A stretch of 64,000 nucleotides of DNA. It comes from Nissolia schottii. Its lineage: Eukaryota; Streptophyta; Magnoliopsida; Fabales; Fabaceae. How positions within the stretch are numbered: the first letter of the stretch is position 1; each line of letters opens with the position of its first letter. The DNA lies in NCBI GenBank assembly GCA_003254905.1, contig QANU01102670.1:703335-767334 (forward strand), given 5' to 3'. The position numbers were made by a program, and so were the translations under genes. Under the pieces are notes generated by a model. The model saw only the letters and a list, made by a program, of their open reading frames with translations, made no database searches and had not been told where the DNA came from. Positions 47,801 to 61,300 of this stretch are shown here, in pieces.

Positions 47801-50261
47801 TGACTAAAATTAGTTTGTATAGGGAGGGAGATGGTTGGTTTCACCCTTAAGATTTCATGGATTTAACATCTTAGACTATAACGCTTGTGATGGATGCACA
47901 ACCCGTTTGATTCACCAGTTATGAGCATTATGTTAAGGTTATTTTCATACTTAAGATTATCAAAGTTAAGAACAAAAAGATGTCACTAAGATTGGTTTAA
48001 TAGTGAGAAATTAGGTACTATACGTGAAATACTAAATTTAAACTGTATTTAATGTGATTTATAAAGTAAAATAAAAAAAGAGTTAATGACAAAAATAAAA
48101 TAAAGAAATTTACCAGAAAAATATACAATTTAGTAATCCATAAAAAAAGATTTAATTTAATAAATAAGATATTTAACTTTTTTTTAATGAAATACTTGAA
48201 GTATTGTAGTTAAGTAAAATAAATTTGACTTTACATCGGAAAGAGAGAGAAAAAAACTAAGGCCTAAATTAGATTAAGAAAAAAAATATTTATATATTTT
48301 TTAATATAAATAATTTATAATTTAATTAAATAACAATATTAGCAAAATATTAATTTCTTTTCTCACAAGAAAATAATAATTTTATTTATAGAGTAACCAA
48401 ACGACACTTAGAAATTAAACATAATACAATTTATTTCTTTTATATACAATACAAGATAAGATTATAAAAATATTAGTAACTATTTAAATATTAAAAAAAA
48501 TAAAAGAAAAATAATTCAAAAATTACATTCAAATAAGCTTCATTAACTCTTTATTTTAGCAAAAACAGAAGAATCAATTTACATTCATATAAATGAAAGT
48601 CAACACGCTTGTTATTTGATGCCTAAAGTTTGCCACATAAAAACCTCAACTATCCTCATTCGGAATAGTGAATAGTTTCATCTTCCACACAACATTTTTT
48701 TTTATTTTTAATTCCCCACCCATCCACAAAGGCTGGCATCATAAATACTGTCTCAATTCATGAGGTAACTCAGGTATGCGATGTGCCATCATCTTCAAAC
48801 ATTGGCTTTGTTCTTTTAATAATGATGATGTCAACTACATATTCATATTTGCTCTCCTAAGCTGTTTGCTTCTTCTTGCCTCAACCATAGCTATGGTTGC
48901 TGTCATTGCTAGGTGTTGCCACACTTGGCTTTTGATAGAGATGACCTAATTTATGATAATCAATATGATGGGAAGGATTGCGAATAGGAATATTTGAGAG
49001 TAGATATTTAATCACACGTGTTAATATAGTAAAAGTGATATTTTTAATAACTAGTGGGGTTGAAGGTATTTTATGCCTGTCAATCTAAATAACGAACTAT
49101 CAATTTGAGTTTGATGGATAGTGGAAGATGATAGATGGATAGTAATGCAATATATGTGGAAAAAAAACTGTTCTTTTCCCTTTTTAGTTTACTTAAAAGA
49201 AACTGCTCTTAAAAAATAATGGTTTCATATGTGAAGTGGTTAGTGTCATAGTGCAATGTGTAAAAGCTACATCATGTTCATGTGTGTGTTAAGGGTACAT
49301 GAGAATTTTTCGTAATGTAACCAAAAGAGTTGATTGTTTCCTTTCAATGCCTTTATAAAAGTAGAGATGTAGTATAAAACGAATAGATGAGTGACATATA
49401 AGAGAAAAATAGGGTAAAAAGATCTTAGTCTATTATAAATATAAATCCCTAAAATGAACGAATAAATGAAGAAAAATGGTCAATCATATGAAGTATTATC
49501 TTTTATTTTGATCTTTTAATTTCCTTGTCTTAATTTTTCCCTAACACAATATTAAAGGGACCTCTTTCTCAAAAAAAATCCTAGAAAACAGAAAAATATT
49601 GAAAATAAAATATAAAAACAGAAACCAAATGACCTGTTTAACTTTTGTTTTCAATATGTTTCATGTTTTCAAAGATTCTGTGTTAGAAAATAAGAAAAAT
49701 AAAAACTGAATAGAGCTATTTTTCCTATAAAACACTCAACATAACTATTTTTAAAATAGTATACATTATACAACTAATTTTAACGTGGCTTTTTCTTTTG
49801 TCGAAAGTTTTTAACGTGACTTTTTAACTAGTATAGTTTTAAAATAAAAATAAAAGATTGAACTATCCAAAAGGACGCTAAGCGTTAAGTAAAATCTAAA
49901 TATAAAATTGAACAGCATATAATTAAAAGTCAATCCGAACTTGTTTTTGATGGGGGTGTTATGGGGGTTTACGACTTTACAACTTGATCCATCAGCCTCT
50001 GTGGACATGACCCAAAAAAAAAGCCTATATGGGAGAAAAAAAAGTATGGATTTGGATTATTCTTCAAACTTCGAAGCCATAGGTTGTTCTGATATCTCTG
50101 GTCGAAGAATTTTATTATAATCATCTTTATTTTCATTTCTCCCACACAAAAAAAATTGAAATAAACTAAAAATAAGATAATATTTTTGGAATTATTAATT
50201 AATATTCACTAAATGCAAAAAAAAACCTGTTATGACACACACTCATTATATCAACATAAGA

Positions 50262-50318
50262 TTAATCGAGTGGTAGACAAGCTCAACTCTTTTTTAAGAG
50301 GTCTCAAGTTCAAAATTT
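50262..50318 (+). mobile_element. SINE-like tRNA-derived head, diverged
   Basis: TAATCGAGTGGTAGACAAGC (A-box-like) followed by TCTCAAGTTCAAAATTT (diverged B box). Weaker than the copy at 47736; boundaries unknown. Confidence 0.4.
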
Positions 50319-51472
50319 AAGAAGAAAAAAAATTATATTAAAAAAATAATTATAATACCCCAAGTTAAATTTGTCGGTTTAGTGATAGAGTTTAGAGACG
50401 AGTGAAGGAAGCAAAAACATACCCATTTGGAATTAAACTTTTCTCACTTTCAATGTAAGATTATACTAAATTGAGTCTTAATAATATAAAATAAAATCAT
50501 TCTTATATTTTTAATATTAAAATAAAGTCCAAATAAAAATGAGTAGGCCGAAGACTTTTTGGCATGGCATGTTCACAGGCTTTAATGGTATACACAAGGT
50601 TGGAGAAAGCGATTGAAAATATGTGTAGTGGGGCCCACTTTAACCCTTCACAAAAAAGTTGGAAATGCAAACAAAAGTACTGTCAGCCACTCACATGCAA
50701 CCCTTTTCTCATGCATCGTTTTAGTTCCATTTTTTCCCCATTATTTTATACAAAAAAAGGGCAAAATACAATTTCTTGTAAACTTCCTCATTTTCCTTTC
50801 ATTGGTCACCCTAATTTTCCCCTTCCTTTGATTAACTTGCAAGCATGGCACTATCATGCCGTAATTAAAAATTATGCAACAAGACTAATGACTCAACCTA
50901 AAAGAGAAACTTTCGCGTGATTAGAAACGATATTCTAAATATTACTAACTACACAAAGAACAACTTTCCGATCAGAAAAATATCTAACATGTTGCTCAAT
51001 GACCACACCGAGTATATCCAACATATCCCCAAGAAGAACAACTCTTATGGGAGAAAGTTCTAGTTTTGGTAATATGTTAAATGCAAAAGGGGCTAACAAG
51101 ATAAGAGGAAGGACTCACTTCATTGTCATTAACAAACACTCCAACAGAGAGGAGTGGAGAGAGGAGTGGTGGACAAACAAATAAAATACAAAAGATGTTA
51201 TAAAGGCCTTGTTTCTTTTAAGCTTTTGAGAAACTTGGCCACACTTCCCCACTACCTTACATGGAGAATCTTTCAATATAAGAAAAAAAAAGAAAGAAAA
51301 AAAAAGAACAGTCAAAACTTTCCACTACATGAGAAAAAAAAAAAAGGTATACAAGGGTAGGAAGGAAGAAAAGGGCTTTCTTTAAAACTAGGGTTGAGTT
51401 TTAATGATACAATTACAAGGGAGGCTAGGATAATATTTTTTTTTTCTTTCTCTTTTTTCCCCTTTCACTTCA

Positions 51473-54400
51473 TCATTGACAATTAGGGTTTTTACCAGGG
51501 CCTCCATAATAAAAGTAATGTCCCCAATCCCCATTACTGCCTGTTTGGACATCATAGCAGTTTGATTGCTCAGTGAAGGTGCCAAGGCCTTTTGGAGCCT
51601 TGAGGTTGTTGGAGCTATCAACCACCTGAATGTTCCTGAAGTAGCTTGATTTTCCAAAACCCTCCTCTGGAAAATGGCCACTGCCCATTTGGGTTGATGT
51701 GTGTTGGCCATCAGGCTCGGAGTTAACCACCTCGCCTCCCCACTCGATCATCGATGCGCTGTCAGCCAGATATGAGAACAGGAAAGAAGGCCAGTATCCC
51801 AATACATAGTCATTACCAAATTGCATCCACCAGTGCCCCTCCTTCGGATCCTACAAAGTAATAATTGAAGAGAAAAAAAGGGTTAATACCATTACAAAGT
51901 AAGAAATTTACACTATGGCATCGTCTAATTTATGTAACCGACCCCACACAGTGGAGACTAGGCTTAGATGTTGAAGTAATACCAAGTAACAAACTTCCAT
52001 GGTTAAAAGTTAAAAGAACATGTGAATATACATTGTTTATCCCAAGAGAGGCCACCTTATATTCTATAGGGCCATGATAAAAGGATGATTAAAAATACAA
52101 GTGGTGTGCATGTGTTCTGTGCTGCGCAATCATCGGTATTAGGATAAGCCATTCATGACTTTTCAAAGTTTTTGTAGGGTTGAAACTGTTGGTGTCCCCC
52201 ACTCATCAATTACAAGTTGGGGTCCATATCATGGTCGAAATTCAAAAAGGAAATTGAGAAAGATCCACAGGATCTGTGCCTACAAAGATGATCCTAACTA
52301 TGCTGCCAGCAAGAATGCAATCAAAACCAAGAAAAAAGAGCTTTTACTAGCTGCTGGCGGTTAATTAGTGAAAACATGAAAAATTCAAGATTCCCATACT
52401 ACTACCTATGACTTGTCACATATGAGCATCTTGAATCTCCCACATCATATATTTTACACCTCTGGGAGAAAGATGACATGTTTGCAATAATCCAAGCACT
52501 TGGGACATTACAATGGTCCACAAAAGCCAAACATGGCTAGCCTGTTCACTTTCACAGAATCAGATTAACAAAGTGAGAACTCCTGGGATTTACCTTCCAG
52601 ATAAGTATACTGATATCATACTGCGAGTTTCGGTATCCAGAAACCGGAGAAATGCTTGCACCCATTGATATTTCACTGTTGACTTGAATAAATCCCGAGC
52701 AGAGAAGATTGTAGCAACCTGTAGCTTGATATGCATCACTCTGCAAAATGCAGGACGTGAGTTCGATTGAAAACAAATACCTTTGGACTAACTCAAAAGA
52801 TTAGAACAAGAATGAAAGCCATGTTTACCGTCCAGTAAGTGAATAGCCGTGTGTTGTTATCACCATATAAATCCGGGCTAACCTGTTATAAAGCATGTGT
52901 AGGCATAACAATTTAGTAATTTACAAGCAGAATGAGTACTTTAAAATCATAAACAATGTCAAACATTAACAAATGCTGATTCCTTAGTACCTGCCATCCA
53001 GCTTCAATGCTGTTAAGATCTTGACCGAATGAGCCTCCTAATATCCAGAGCTGCGACAAGCTGAACTCATTAGCCTGCTGTATCTTAGGCTCCCACACAT
53101 TAATAGTGGCTTTTGCTCCATAGTACTTGTCTCCTTCAACATATGCTATTGCATGCTGATAAACCAAAGACAGATTAAGGACCAATCTCTTCGTGATAAC
53201 ACCACACCCAAAAAGTTACTTGAAAACAGTTTTTACCTGATGACCACTCTGGTTAATAAGATCAGGCTGTGCAGACCTAGGTTTAGGGATAGACCTGTGC
53301 TTCTTCCTTCCATACCTTTTGACCGAGCTAGCTCTCAGAACATCCTCCTCCTTTGTTCTCCTGATTGGTATTGTGTCCTCAGGGCATTTTCCATTCACAT
53401 GCCACAGTTGAGAGATGGGAGGACTTGTTTTTTCTTTGGCATTCTCAGATACCTTGCTCTCATCAAATACCACTCCAGGGTGGAAACTAGGCCTCATCTA
53501 AATAACCAAAGCATAGTGTTAGAAAGAAAAGCAAAATAAGAGAGAATAATAAAGGAAACACAGATCTTGAGAGTGAAGATAAATGGAACCTCACCTGAAT
53601 TTTGTGATCTTTGAGGAAAGGATGATCAAATGCTGGCTGCTTAGAGACATGCACACAGTCTATTATATCCCCATCTGGGCTCTGCAACAACAATTGATAA
53701 ACCAGAACATCAACACTTGAAATACTACCACCAAGTAAACAACATTCAAATAAAACTTCATTTTTATCTTTCTACCTTGTAATATTCAGTAGCTGATTAA
53801 AGGAAAGGGGGAAAAAATCACTGGCCAGTTCATTCTTTCAGTACTTTCTGGTTACTGCTTCAAAATCCAGTCAAAAATTCCACAGACAGAGCTATGATTT
53901 TTTCCCCAGGGAGTAGAAAAATAAAACCAGGGGGGGAAAATAGCATTGCTGAAGAAACCAAAACGTAGCATTGCTGAAGAAACCAAAACGCCAACCTTAA
54001 AGATCTACATTTTAATAAATCAAAGAGGAAAAAAAAAAAAAAACACCGAGTACTAACCCCCCCCCCAAAAAAAACAGTAGCTGCAGCTTGCAGCAAAGGG
54101 TCAATTGATTTTTCTATTTTTAAATGAAAATGTTAGAAAGGTGCAGAACTGTTTCCAGCAACATCTCCTGCATAGCAAACAAGGGAAATGGGGGCGAAAA
54201 AAACAACCTTTTTATTTTTTATTTTTCAAAACCCAGCTATTTCACTGGGTGCCCAACAGATTAAACAAAAAATTGGGGGGGGGGGGGGGGGTTGGAAATT
54301 ATAAGGGTAGATGGAGAAAACCTAAAAAAACAAAAAAAAAAGGCTTTTTTTTTTTTTGAAACCAAAAAGGAGTGTGGAAGGAGGAAGAAGCCTCATTACC

Positions 54401-54558
54401 TGAATGGTCTTAACAGAGGGTTTGTTCAAGCGATTCAAATGCTTGGCGACCTCAAGCTTCTGCCTTGACTCACCACTGAGCCTCGCAGCAGAGGATTCTG
54501 AGAGCAACAGACCCATCATGCACACCACAAGAAGAAGGAGCACCACTCTCACACCCAT
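51473..54558 (-). CDS. Neprosin-like secreted protein (DUF4409 + DUF239)
   Basis: Seven exons, all phase 0: 54558-54400, 53681-53595, 53497-53237, 53155-52991, 52882-52829, 52740-52594, 51850-51473; product 416 aa. An N-terminal signal peptide (hydrophobic core [13 protein letters not shown], cleavage probably after SSA near residue 25) sends it to the secretory pathway. Next is the neprosin activation-peptide region (about 40-160), then the neprosin domain (about 170-416). Neprosin of pitcher plants is a prolyl endopeptidase using two glutamates 109 residues apart; Glu220 (SIEAGWQ) and Glu331 (WGGEVVN), 111 apart, sit in matching motifs, so the fold and probably the active site are intact. 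Conserved Cys pairs ([17 protein letters not shown]) are present. Many angiosperm paralogues have no tested activity, so function remains inferred. ATG at 54558 chosen as first in frame before the signal peptide. Confidence 0.93.
52155..52364 (+). other. Coding-like tract of unknown origin, antisense in neprosin-like intron 6
   Basis: An open frame on + whose last third reads like a genuine protein C terminus ([31 protein letters not shown]) ending AAGG-stop at 52364, with balanced codon use unlike the A/T-run flanks. I do not recognise the family. It lies in the 743-base intron 6 of the neprosin-like gene on the opposite strand. It may be an inserted gene fragment or chance. Confidence 0.35.
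53941..53990. repeat. Exact 25-bp tandem duplication
   Basis: TAGCATTGCTGAAGAAACCA plus AAACG, twice in a row without mismatch, in intron 1 of the neprosin-like gene; a recent slippage-type duplication. Confidence 0.95.
54051..54291. repeat. Long homopolymer runs in neprosin-like intron 1
   Basis: About ten C followed by eight A at roughly 54057-54074, and seventeen G at 54275-54291. Such runs are rare in AT-rich plant DNA and their lengths may be unreliable. Confidence 0.9.
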
Positions 54559-54720
54559 CACAACAAGAACCCTTCAAATCCCAAACGCCAATGAAGAAGA
54601 AGCAGCAGCTTCAAAACCTTTGCAGCTTGCACCACTCTTTCTTCACACACACACACTCTTTTGCTGCCTTTTCTTTCTATGAAGCGGAACCCCCCACTCC
54701 CACTACACACGCAGCAACGC
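54559..54720 (-). promoter_or_regulatory. Leader of neprosin-like gene
   Basis: Moderately GC-balanced sequence directly upstream of the ATG, likely the 5' UTR and core promoter. A CT-rich block follows at 54740-54840. No firm TATA box. Confidence 0.4.
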
Positions 54721-55864
54721 TACCCTCGCTTTTGTTTTATTCCCCCCTCTTTCTAATTAAATTAAATTAAAAATGTCCTTTTCTTATTTTTCTTTTTTCC
54801 TTTCTCTCTTTCTCTCTCTTTCTTTCCCACTTTCTCTCACTCACCATCCTAATTACACAATATTAGTGTTTTTTTTTGTACTAATTACACAATAATATAA
54901 TATTGAATTGGATAATATTACTGTTTGATAATTATGTAATGTAATTATGTTCAATGTAGTAATAAGTAGCTTTAATTTCTTGAAATGGAGACTTAAGTTA
55001 CAATTCAATGATTCCATTACTTATAAATAAATAAATAAAACATTTGGTTAAGGTCACTTGTTAAGAATTACAAAGGATAAAAATTTATTGTTTTTAAGTA
55101 TTTAGTAAATTGAAAACATTAAAAGTTTATTATTTTAATGATATATTTTTATTTTTTCCTTCTTAACAAATATTCTGAAGACATTTGCTAGTATTTTTTT
55201 AAGAATAAATAAGGATTTTGTGAACAAATACCCTAAAGTTGTGTTTAGATGAGGCGTTTTTAAATTTTAAGAAATTTAAAATCTAAGGACACGACGATTG
55301 GTGATGGACATTGATTGATCAGTGTTTGGCGATGGCCAATCGACGGTGAACAATGAATAATAGATGATGAATAGTGATATAATTTTAATATGAAAGAGCC
55401 AATACAATGAATAGAGATGAAGGAAATTTTATAATTCTTTGTGATGAGAAGGAAACTGAAATTCACTATTTTGAATTATATGTAATGCCTCATGAAATGC
55501 TTTGAATTTTGAAACTCCTTTCATTTGTTATTCAAACAAAGAATTTTGTTAGCAAGTTAATTAAAATTCTCTCAAAATTTTCACAACTCTTTTAATAATT
55601 TCTTACCCAACTTCATAATCTTTACCTCTTATAGGCGCCTTTCTCCCTATCTGGAGTGAGAGATGGATGGGTGTATAAAGTTTGTAGAGTATTAAAATAT
55701 TAGAATCATAATGGACAAAATATTTTAATATCATACAACATTTAAGTTTAATATTATTAAAGAATGTCAACATTACTTAATCAAATAGAGGTGACTCATA
55801 TCATTTCATTCAAATGCATGAGAAGACCATGTAATTGTTAACAAGTTGTCAAATTAAGTTATTA

Positions 55865-56075
55865 TAATAAAATAACTTGAATTGTTATACACAATTGATA
55901 TAAAAAAAATGTATATTATCATCTAATTATTTATTATTATATTTATAAATAATAATGTTTATCATATGAATTCATTATCTTGAAAGTTTTACATCCAATA
56001 ACTTATAATTAGATAATATTATTAAAAAATATATATACTCACATGGACATAATAATTAAACTCGTGCATAAATCA
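55865..56075. mobile_element. MITE-like foldback, family B copy 1
   Basis: Left arm AACTTGAATTGTTATACACA, with TATATTATCATCTAATTA further in, is complementary to the right arm (TAATTAGATAATATTATT to AATAATTAAACTCG). It shares arms and interior (AATAATGTTTATCATAT, TTTTACAT) with the element at 56557-57000. Confidence 0.6.
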
Positions 56076-56556
56076 TAAATCATTTTAACTTATAAATTTG
56101 TTATTATATATCTTCGAAAAAGGGATTATTACTTCATTAAAAGGCGTCACTTTCTAGCTCTCTCTTTGTTGTCATTTTCCATATCCTTTCTCTCACAGTT
56201 CAGATGACAAATTAAGGGAAACGTTGAAGGCTGAACAGCAACAGCGCCATCACTTGTCACACTATTTTTCCTTCTGAAAAATAAAAACAATCTGATGTTG
56301 AATTTTTAATGAGGAAAAAAAAAATTAACTTTAGATTTTGCACGAGGGGGGAAACCAAAAAGCATGGGGAGAAGAATTAATAAAAAGGATAAAAAATTAA
56401 AAATGAAGTGTGTGATTGTGAGAATATGTGGGTCTCTGTGTTCGTATCTCATGAATGCGTGCAGTGTCCTCACTCTACTTTTGTCGTTTCATTAGACTCA
56501 CGCACTATCAAATGTGATTGTTTTTTTCTTTCTTTCTCTTTTTGCATTTGTGGTAC

Positions 56557-57000
56557 AACTTTGATATAATAGTTTAATTGTTATATTAGTATAAAAAATG
56601 GTACATTATCATTTAATAATATATGATTATGTAAATAATGGTGTTTAAGTTTTATATTCAATATCTCAAAAATATTACATACTTTATTTGTTCTTAAATA
56701 ATTGTCTATATTTTTATTTTAATATTTTTATAAATAATTGTTTACTTTTTAATTGTAGACAATATTAATGAAAGTAGCAAAAGAGATATCAAGCAATACA
56801 TTAAAAAATTAATAAGAATGATTTTATAAATTATTATTAAATTTTCTTAAATTTGAGAGTTTTAATCATTTTTTTTAATATTTGTGTAAAATAGAAAGTG
56901 AACAATTATTTTTAAAAAAAAGTATATGATATTGTGATAATTAAATGATAGTATAAGATTATTTGATGTGTATAACAATTAAACTAATTTCATAATAGAC
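56557..57000. mobile_element. MITE-like foldback, family B copy 2, interrupted by a Stowaway-like MITE
   Basis: Left end GATATAATAGTTTAATTGTT; right end, as complement, CTATTATGAAATTAGTTTAA-TTGTT. The arms pair over roughly 60 bases with mismatches. The element is split by the insertion at 56692-56922. Confidence 0.65.
56692..56922. mobile_element. Stowaway-like MITE nested in family B element
   Basis: Starts CTTTATTTGTTCTTAAATAA and ends, as complement, CTTTTTTTTAAAAATAATTG-TTCAC; both ends resemble the plant Stowaway/Tc1-mariner terminus CTCCCTCCGTTCCTAAATA. It is flanked by TA on each side (56690-56691, 56923-56924), the expected target duplication. 231 bases, no coding capacity. Confidence 0.8.
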
Positions 57001-60000
57001 CCTTAGCAAGTCACATTACCGTTTTATCCTTTTTCATTTCAAATTTGTCCAGTTCAATTCACAGTAGTGAAACCCATTATTGGTATTCAATTCACACTAG
57101 ATACTCGAAGAAATTGTAGTGTTTACTTGTGCCTTCTAAACGTGCATGCGCTGCATAAAATTATTCGTCACTTTTAGGACAATTTGGGACTACAACGTCC
57201 TTCTTTTTATAGACAAAAAAAGACCAACTTTTGTTTGCTTTGGGGTGACCATCCATAATTTTTATTCATTCATCTCACCATGAAAAAATTGGAACATGTA
57301 TTTAGTCAATTTTTTTTGTTGCCATAAAATATTTGTTATTGACAATAACTAATCTCTCTTCAAGATCATCAAAATAGGTATGTTTCTCTTGACCAAGTAT
57401 TTCTCATACACACTTTAGAATTGAACCACTAACTAAATGTCCAAAGAACTCAATCAACTATTAACTGTGTTGAATTTTATTGATTTAGTCAAATTAATTA
57501 TGGGACCATGTAAAACTTTTTAATAGCATAGATGGGTAAAAATTAAATTCTTTGAGTGCCAATTGGAAGATATTTCACGCAACTGCAATTTTTGAATTGC
57601 AATACTACACAACTAAAAAATATAATCAAAATACTTCTTACAAATTATTTTAATTGTTAGATGCTTACATAGAGTAATATGACATAATTATTCGTTTAAG
57701 TATCAATAATTGTATCACATGTTTCTGATAACTAATTTTGATAAATTACTAACTCTATAATATTCCTTTTAGAAGTATTGATTGATTGAAAATTGTTAGG
57801 CATCCTTCAATTTTTTAAAGGCGGATATACCTTAAATGGCTCACCAACATTGAGTTGCATATTTAATTTTTTAAATAAAATATAAGATATACATTATACT
57901 TGTACATTTACAATTAAATACTATTTACTCATTTGTATTAATTAAATATCTTTTTTTTTTAATTACAAATTTTGGAGAGAAATTTTTTGTCAAAGCCAAT
58001 TTCACTAAACTTTGTCCATTAAACTTCACTAAATATTTTTTAATTTATATTTCAATATTATTTCACATCTGAAATAATTTTTTTAAATTAAAATTTGAGG
58101 AATTTTCTAACAACTAATATAAATGTCATTTATTTTTTATATAACAGACTCTATAAATTTTAGTATATTTTATTCAAAATTATTCTCATATACTTAATAT
58201 TTATTGTCACTTAATTTTATATATTCAAATTTATTATAAATAAATGTACAAACATATATATCAAAGCAATTTTGTGTAATACATTACTATCATACTAGTG
58301 CTAAGTAAAATGTATTAGTTTCATGTTAAAAAGACAAAAAGTGTTTTAGTATCTTTATTACAGTCAAATGCGTGTAATAAAAGAAGATGCGTCCTACTAA
58401 TTGATATGATATTCTTAAATTATCAAATGATGATTTTTTTTAAAAGATGACACGAAACTGTTAATCTATAATAATATCTAACGAATTTGCATTATGCCCA
58501 TTTTCGAAGAAAATAATCAGTGTCCAAACTTTGTGGCGAATTGAATAGATCGAGTGGTCATTCTTATTCCAAGGTTAGAATTTTGTTAATTATTATTTTT
58601 TCACTCTAATCAAAATACACGTATAATAGATTATGTTAATATAAGTAGTAATTCATCATAGATGAATAAGTGGGTCCATTTTTCTGTATAAGAAATGATT
58701 GATTATTTTTTTAATAATTCACTAGGGAATCCGATGAACAAATTATTATGTTGATAATGCATGGTCATTATACATTTCTCAGAGAATCACCTGCAACTTG
58801 GCGTCTCATCCACGATCATGTGTTTCCTTAATTTAATTTTTTTGTGTTAATCTAAAGACAAAGATTCCTTTATTCCAATTCTAAACTACGTTTTCCTTTT
58901 GAATCATATTCCTTTAATTTTTCATTTTCTACGAATCCACATTGCAATCTCCACCATTGAAATAATCATAAAAATATCCAAAGAAGATAATCATGATATG
59001 GATTTGCACAAACAAAACCTTTGCCCATGCTAATGACTTGATTAATATTCAAATTTGCAGTTTGATGATATATATTTTATGAATAGAAGCACAAGTTTCC
59101 ATGTTATTTATTTATGACATGTTTATTGAGGTGAGTTGGTGAAGATGATTTGGACTTTTGTCTCTTAATTAACGTTTTTTAAGTTTTGATTTATGAGAAT
59201 GAAAATATTTTCTCTCATTCAATCTCTATTTCCTCCAAGAGGTATATATAGTAAGGTTAAGAAAATTGAATCAGATACCAAATTAGTCGAAACAGTGATT
59301 CAGAGGTTCAATTGGGAGCTCAATCGGAGTCTAATAAATATATATTTTATTATTTATATGTATATATATATGTGATTAATTGTATGTTGTCTAATAAGTA
59401 AAAATCACTTTTTATATATATAGTATTTGTTGTGATAGTATATTCTTCTAACAATACAATATTGAAATTAATACAAAAATATTTTTAAAATTTAAAAAAA
59501 AATATTTTAGAATCACCAAAGCAAGATTGTTTAACCGGACTAACCAGGGATGGACCCGCCCGTCCAATCCCACTTTGCTAACTGTGATATATAGTCAAGT
59601 TGAGTCAAATAATAATTAAATTCTTAAAGATAGAATATGAATCTCAATGTTTCAATTGAGACCAAAAGATGACATGTCCCATGAGATGTATTGGCACAAC
59701 TCATTTAACATATTTTAAGTAAGGGACATTAACTTTAATTTGATTTAATTTTGGTACAAGACATTAACTTTAAAGTTGCTACATTATGTTAATTTCCAAG
59801 AAGTTGCACTAGCTAGTTCTATTGAAGTTTGATTTTTATAGTGTAGCATGATAGGATAGGAATTGATAGCTAAATAGACGGACTTGATTTTATTTATTTT
59901 TTTGCCAAACTTAACTTGTAGTGCAAAATATTGTCTCAACAACGAGTGGCAACCACTAGATCTCAATAATAAGCCTTGTTTGATGGGACTCTTGTAATCT

Positions 60001-61149
60001 ATTATTGTCCGAACTATACAACATTTCAAACTGATGAACAGCTTTGCTCTACATTTATCTAACAGTTTATTTTTTTATTTTTAATTATTAAAGTATGTCA
60101 TTTTCACTTTTGAAATCCGCCATATGAATCTCACAAGTATATAGATGCAAATGTAGCTTCAATTACTCTAAGCGATACCAACAATGAAATAATTTCCACA
60201 TGAGGGGGGGTATACGTGTATATAATATTTTATTATAGAAAGATATTTACAAGTTGCTTGATTAATATTATATATGATGAGATAATATGACTAGATAAAA
60301 AACATGTAGGACTGTGGTAGGGGTGCATTTTACATATCTTAATTAAGGCATATCATCATGTCATGTGCGTTATTCTTTGATTACACTTGTATATACGTGG
60401 AAAGAGGCTAGAGCATATATGGTGGCAAATATCCCCCTCCCCTTAGAAGAAAAAATTAAAAATTAAGCGTGTATATATAACTATTTTCCATTATTTAAAA
60501 GAGTGATTAGTCAAAGTATATACATTGAAATAGTCCATATATATTGGACTTTTAACATTGATGGTTGAAAGTTTGTATATAATAGCAGTAATAAAATATT
60601 TTATGGTATAATTTGATAGTAATGATTAAGACAATTATGCATTTTTTTGCAACTAATCAATAGAAAATTTGAAATAAAAGGGAGTAAAATCTATTTAATA
60701 AAAAAAAGTAATGATAAGTCCCCTTGAAAATTCTCCTAATAATTTTGTTAAATACTAAATGAAATAAAAAAAACGTATACAATAATGTCTTAAATTTTTT
60801 TTTTGGTAGAATGTCTTAAAATATTTGAAAATAATTAGTAATTTTTTTATTTTATTTAATAATTAAAAAGATGTTTAGGATGATTTATCAGAGAATAAAC
60901 TGTAAAGACCTAATAGCCCCTTTTTTTTTGGGTGCAACATTGATAGCCACTTTAATATCACGTATCCTTCGAAATTGACAACAATAAATGAATTACTATT
61001 TTTGGACAAATTTGGGTTGAAATGACATATTTAATTAACTTGCATTAGCATTGAATTGAGAATTGACTTTTATTTGACAAAGTATTTCCCTGACATAATA
61101 AATACTTTTGGCGTTAAAGAGAACATGCGGATAATTGCAATGCAAAAAT

Positions 61150-61300
61150 GTTATTTAAATATTAATTTTAGTGTAAACATTAAGTGTTCAATCTTACCGA
61201 TATTATAAAATTTATATTTATATTATGTGATGTGAATATGGGTCACATAATATGTATAAGAGAAAATATTTGATATTTACACTAATATTAGTAAACCCAT
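61150..61300. repeat. Small AT-rich foldback
   Basis: AATATTAATTTTAGTGTAAA near 61157 pairs with the complement of ATATTTACACTAATATTAGT near 61275, around a centre ATGTGATGTGAATATGGGTC-ACATAA. Possible MITE; ends and target duplication not established. Confidence 0.5.

Larger units (their letters stand above)
46886..51472. other. AT-rich intergenic DNA
   Basis: No protein gene recognised. Contains a (TA)n run at about 47531-47551, two SINE-like pieces (listed separately) and, near 51440-51472, the 3' UTR of the neprosin-like gene. Short open frames at 50560-51360 lack recognisable domains. Confidence 0.5.

Noticed and set aside
59193-59375. 60-codon + frame
   Set aside because: Short, ends in TATA-rich sequence, and lies in dispersed-repeat-like DNA; no homology recognised.
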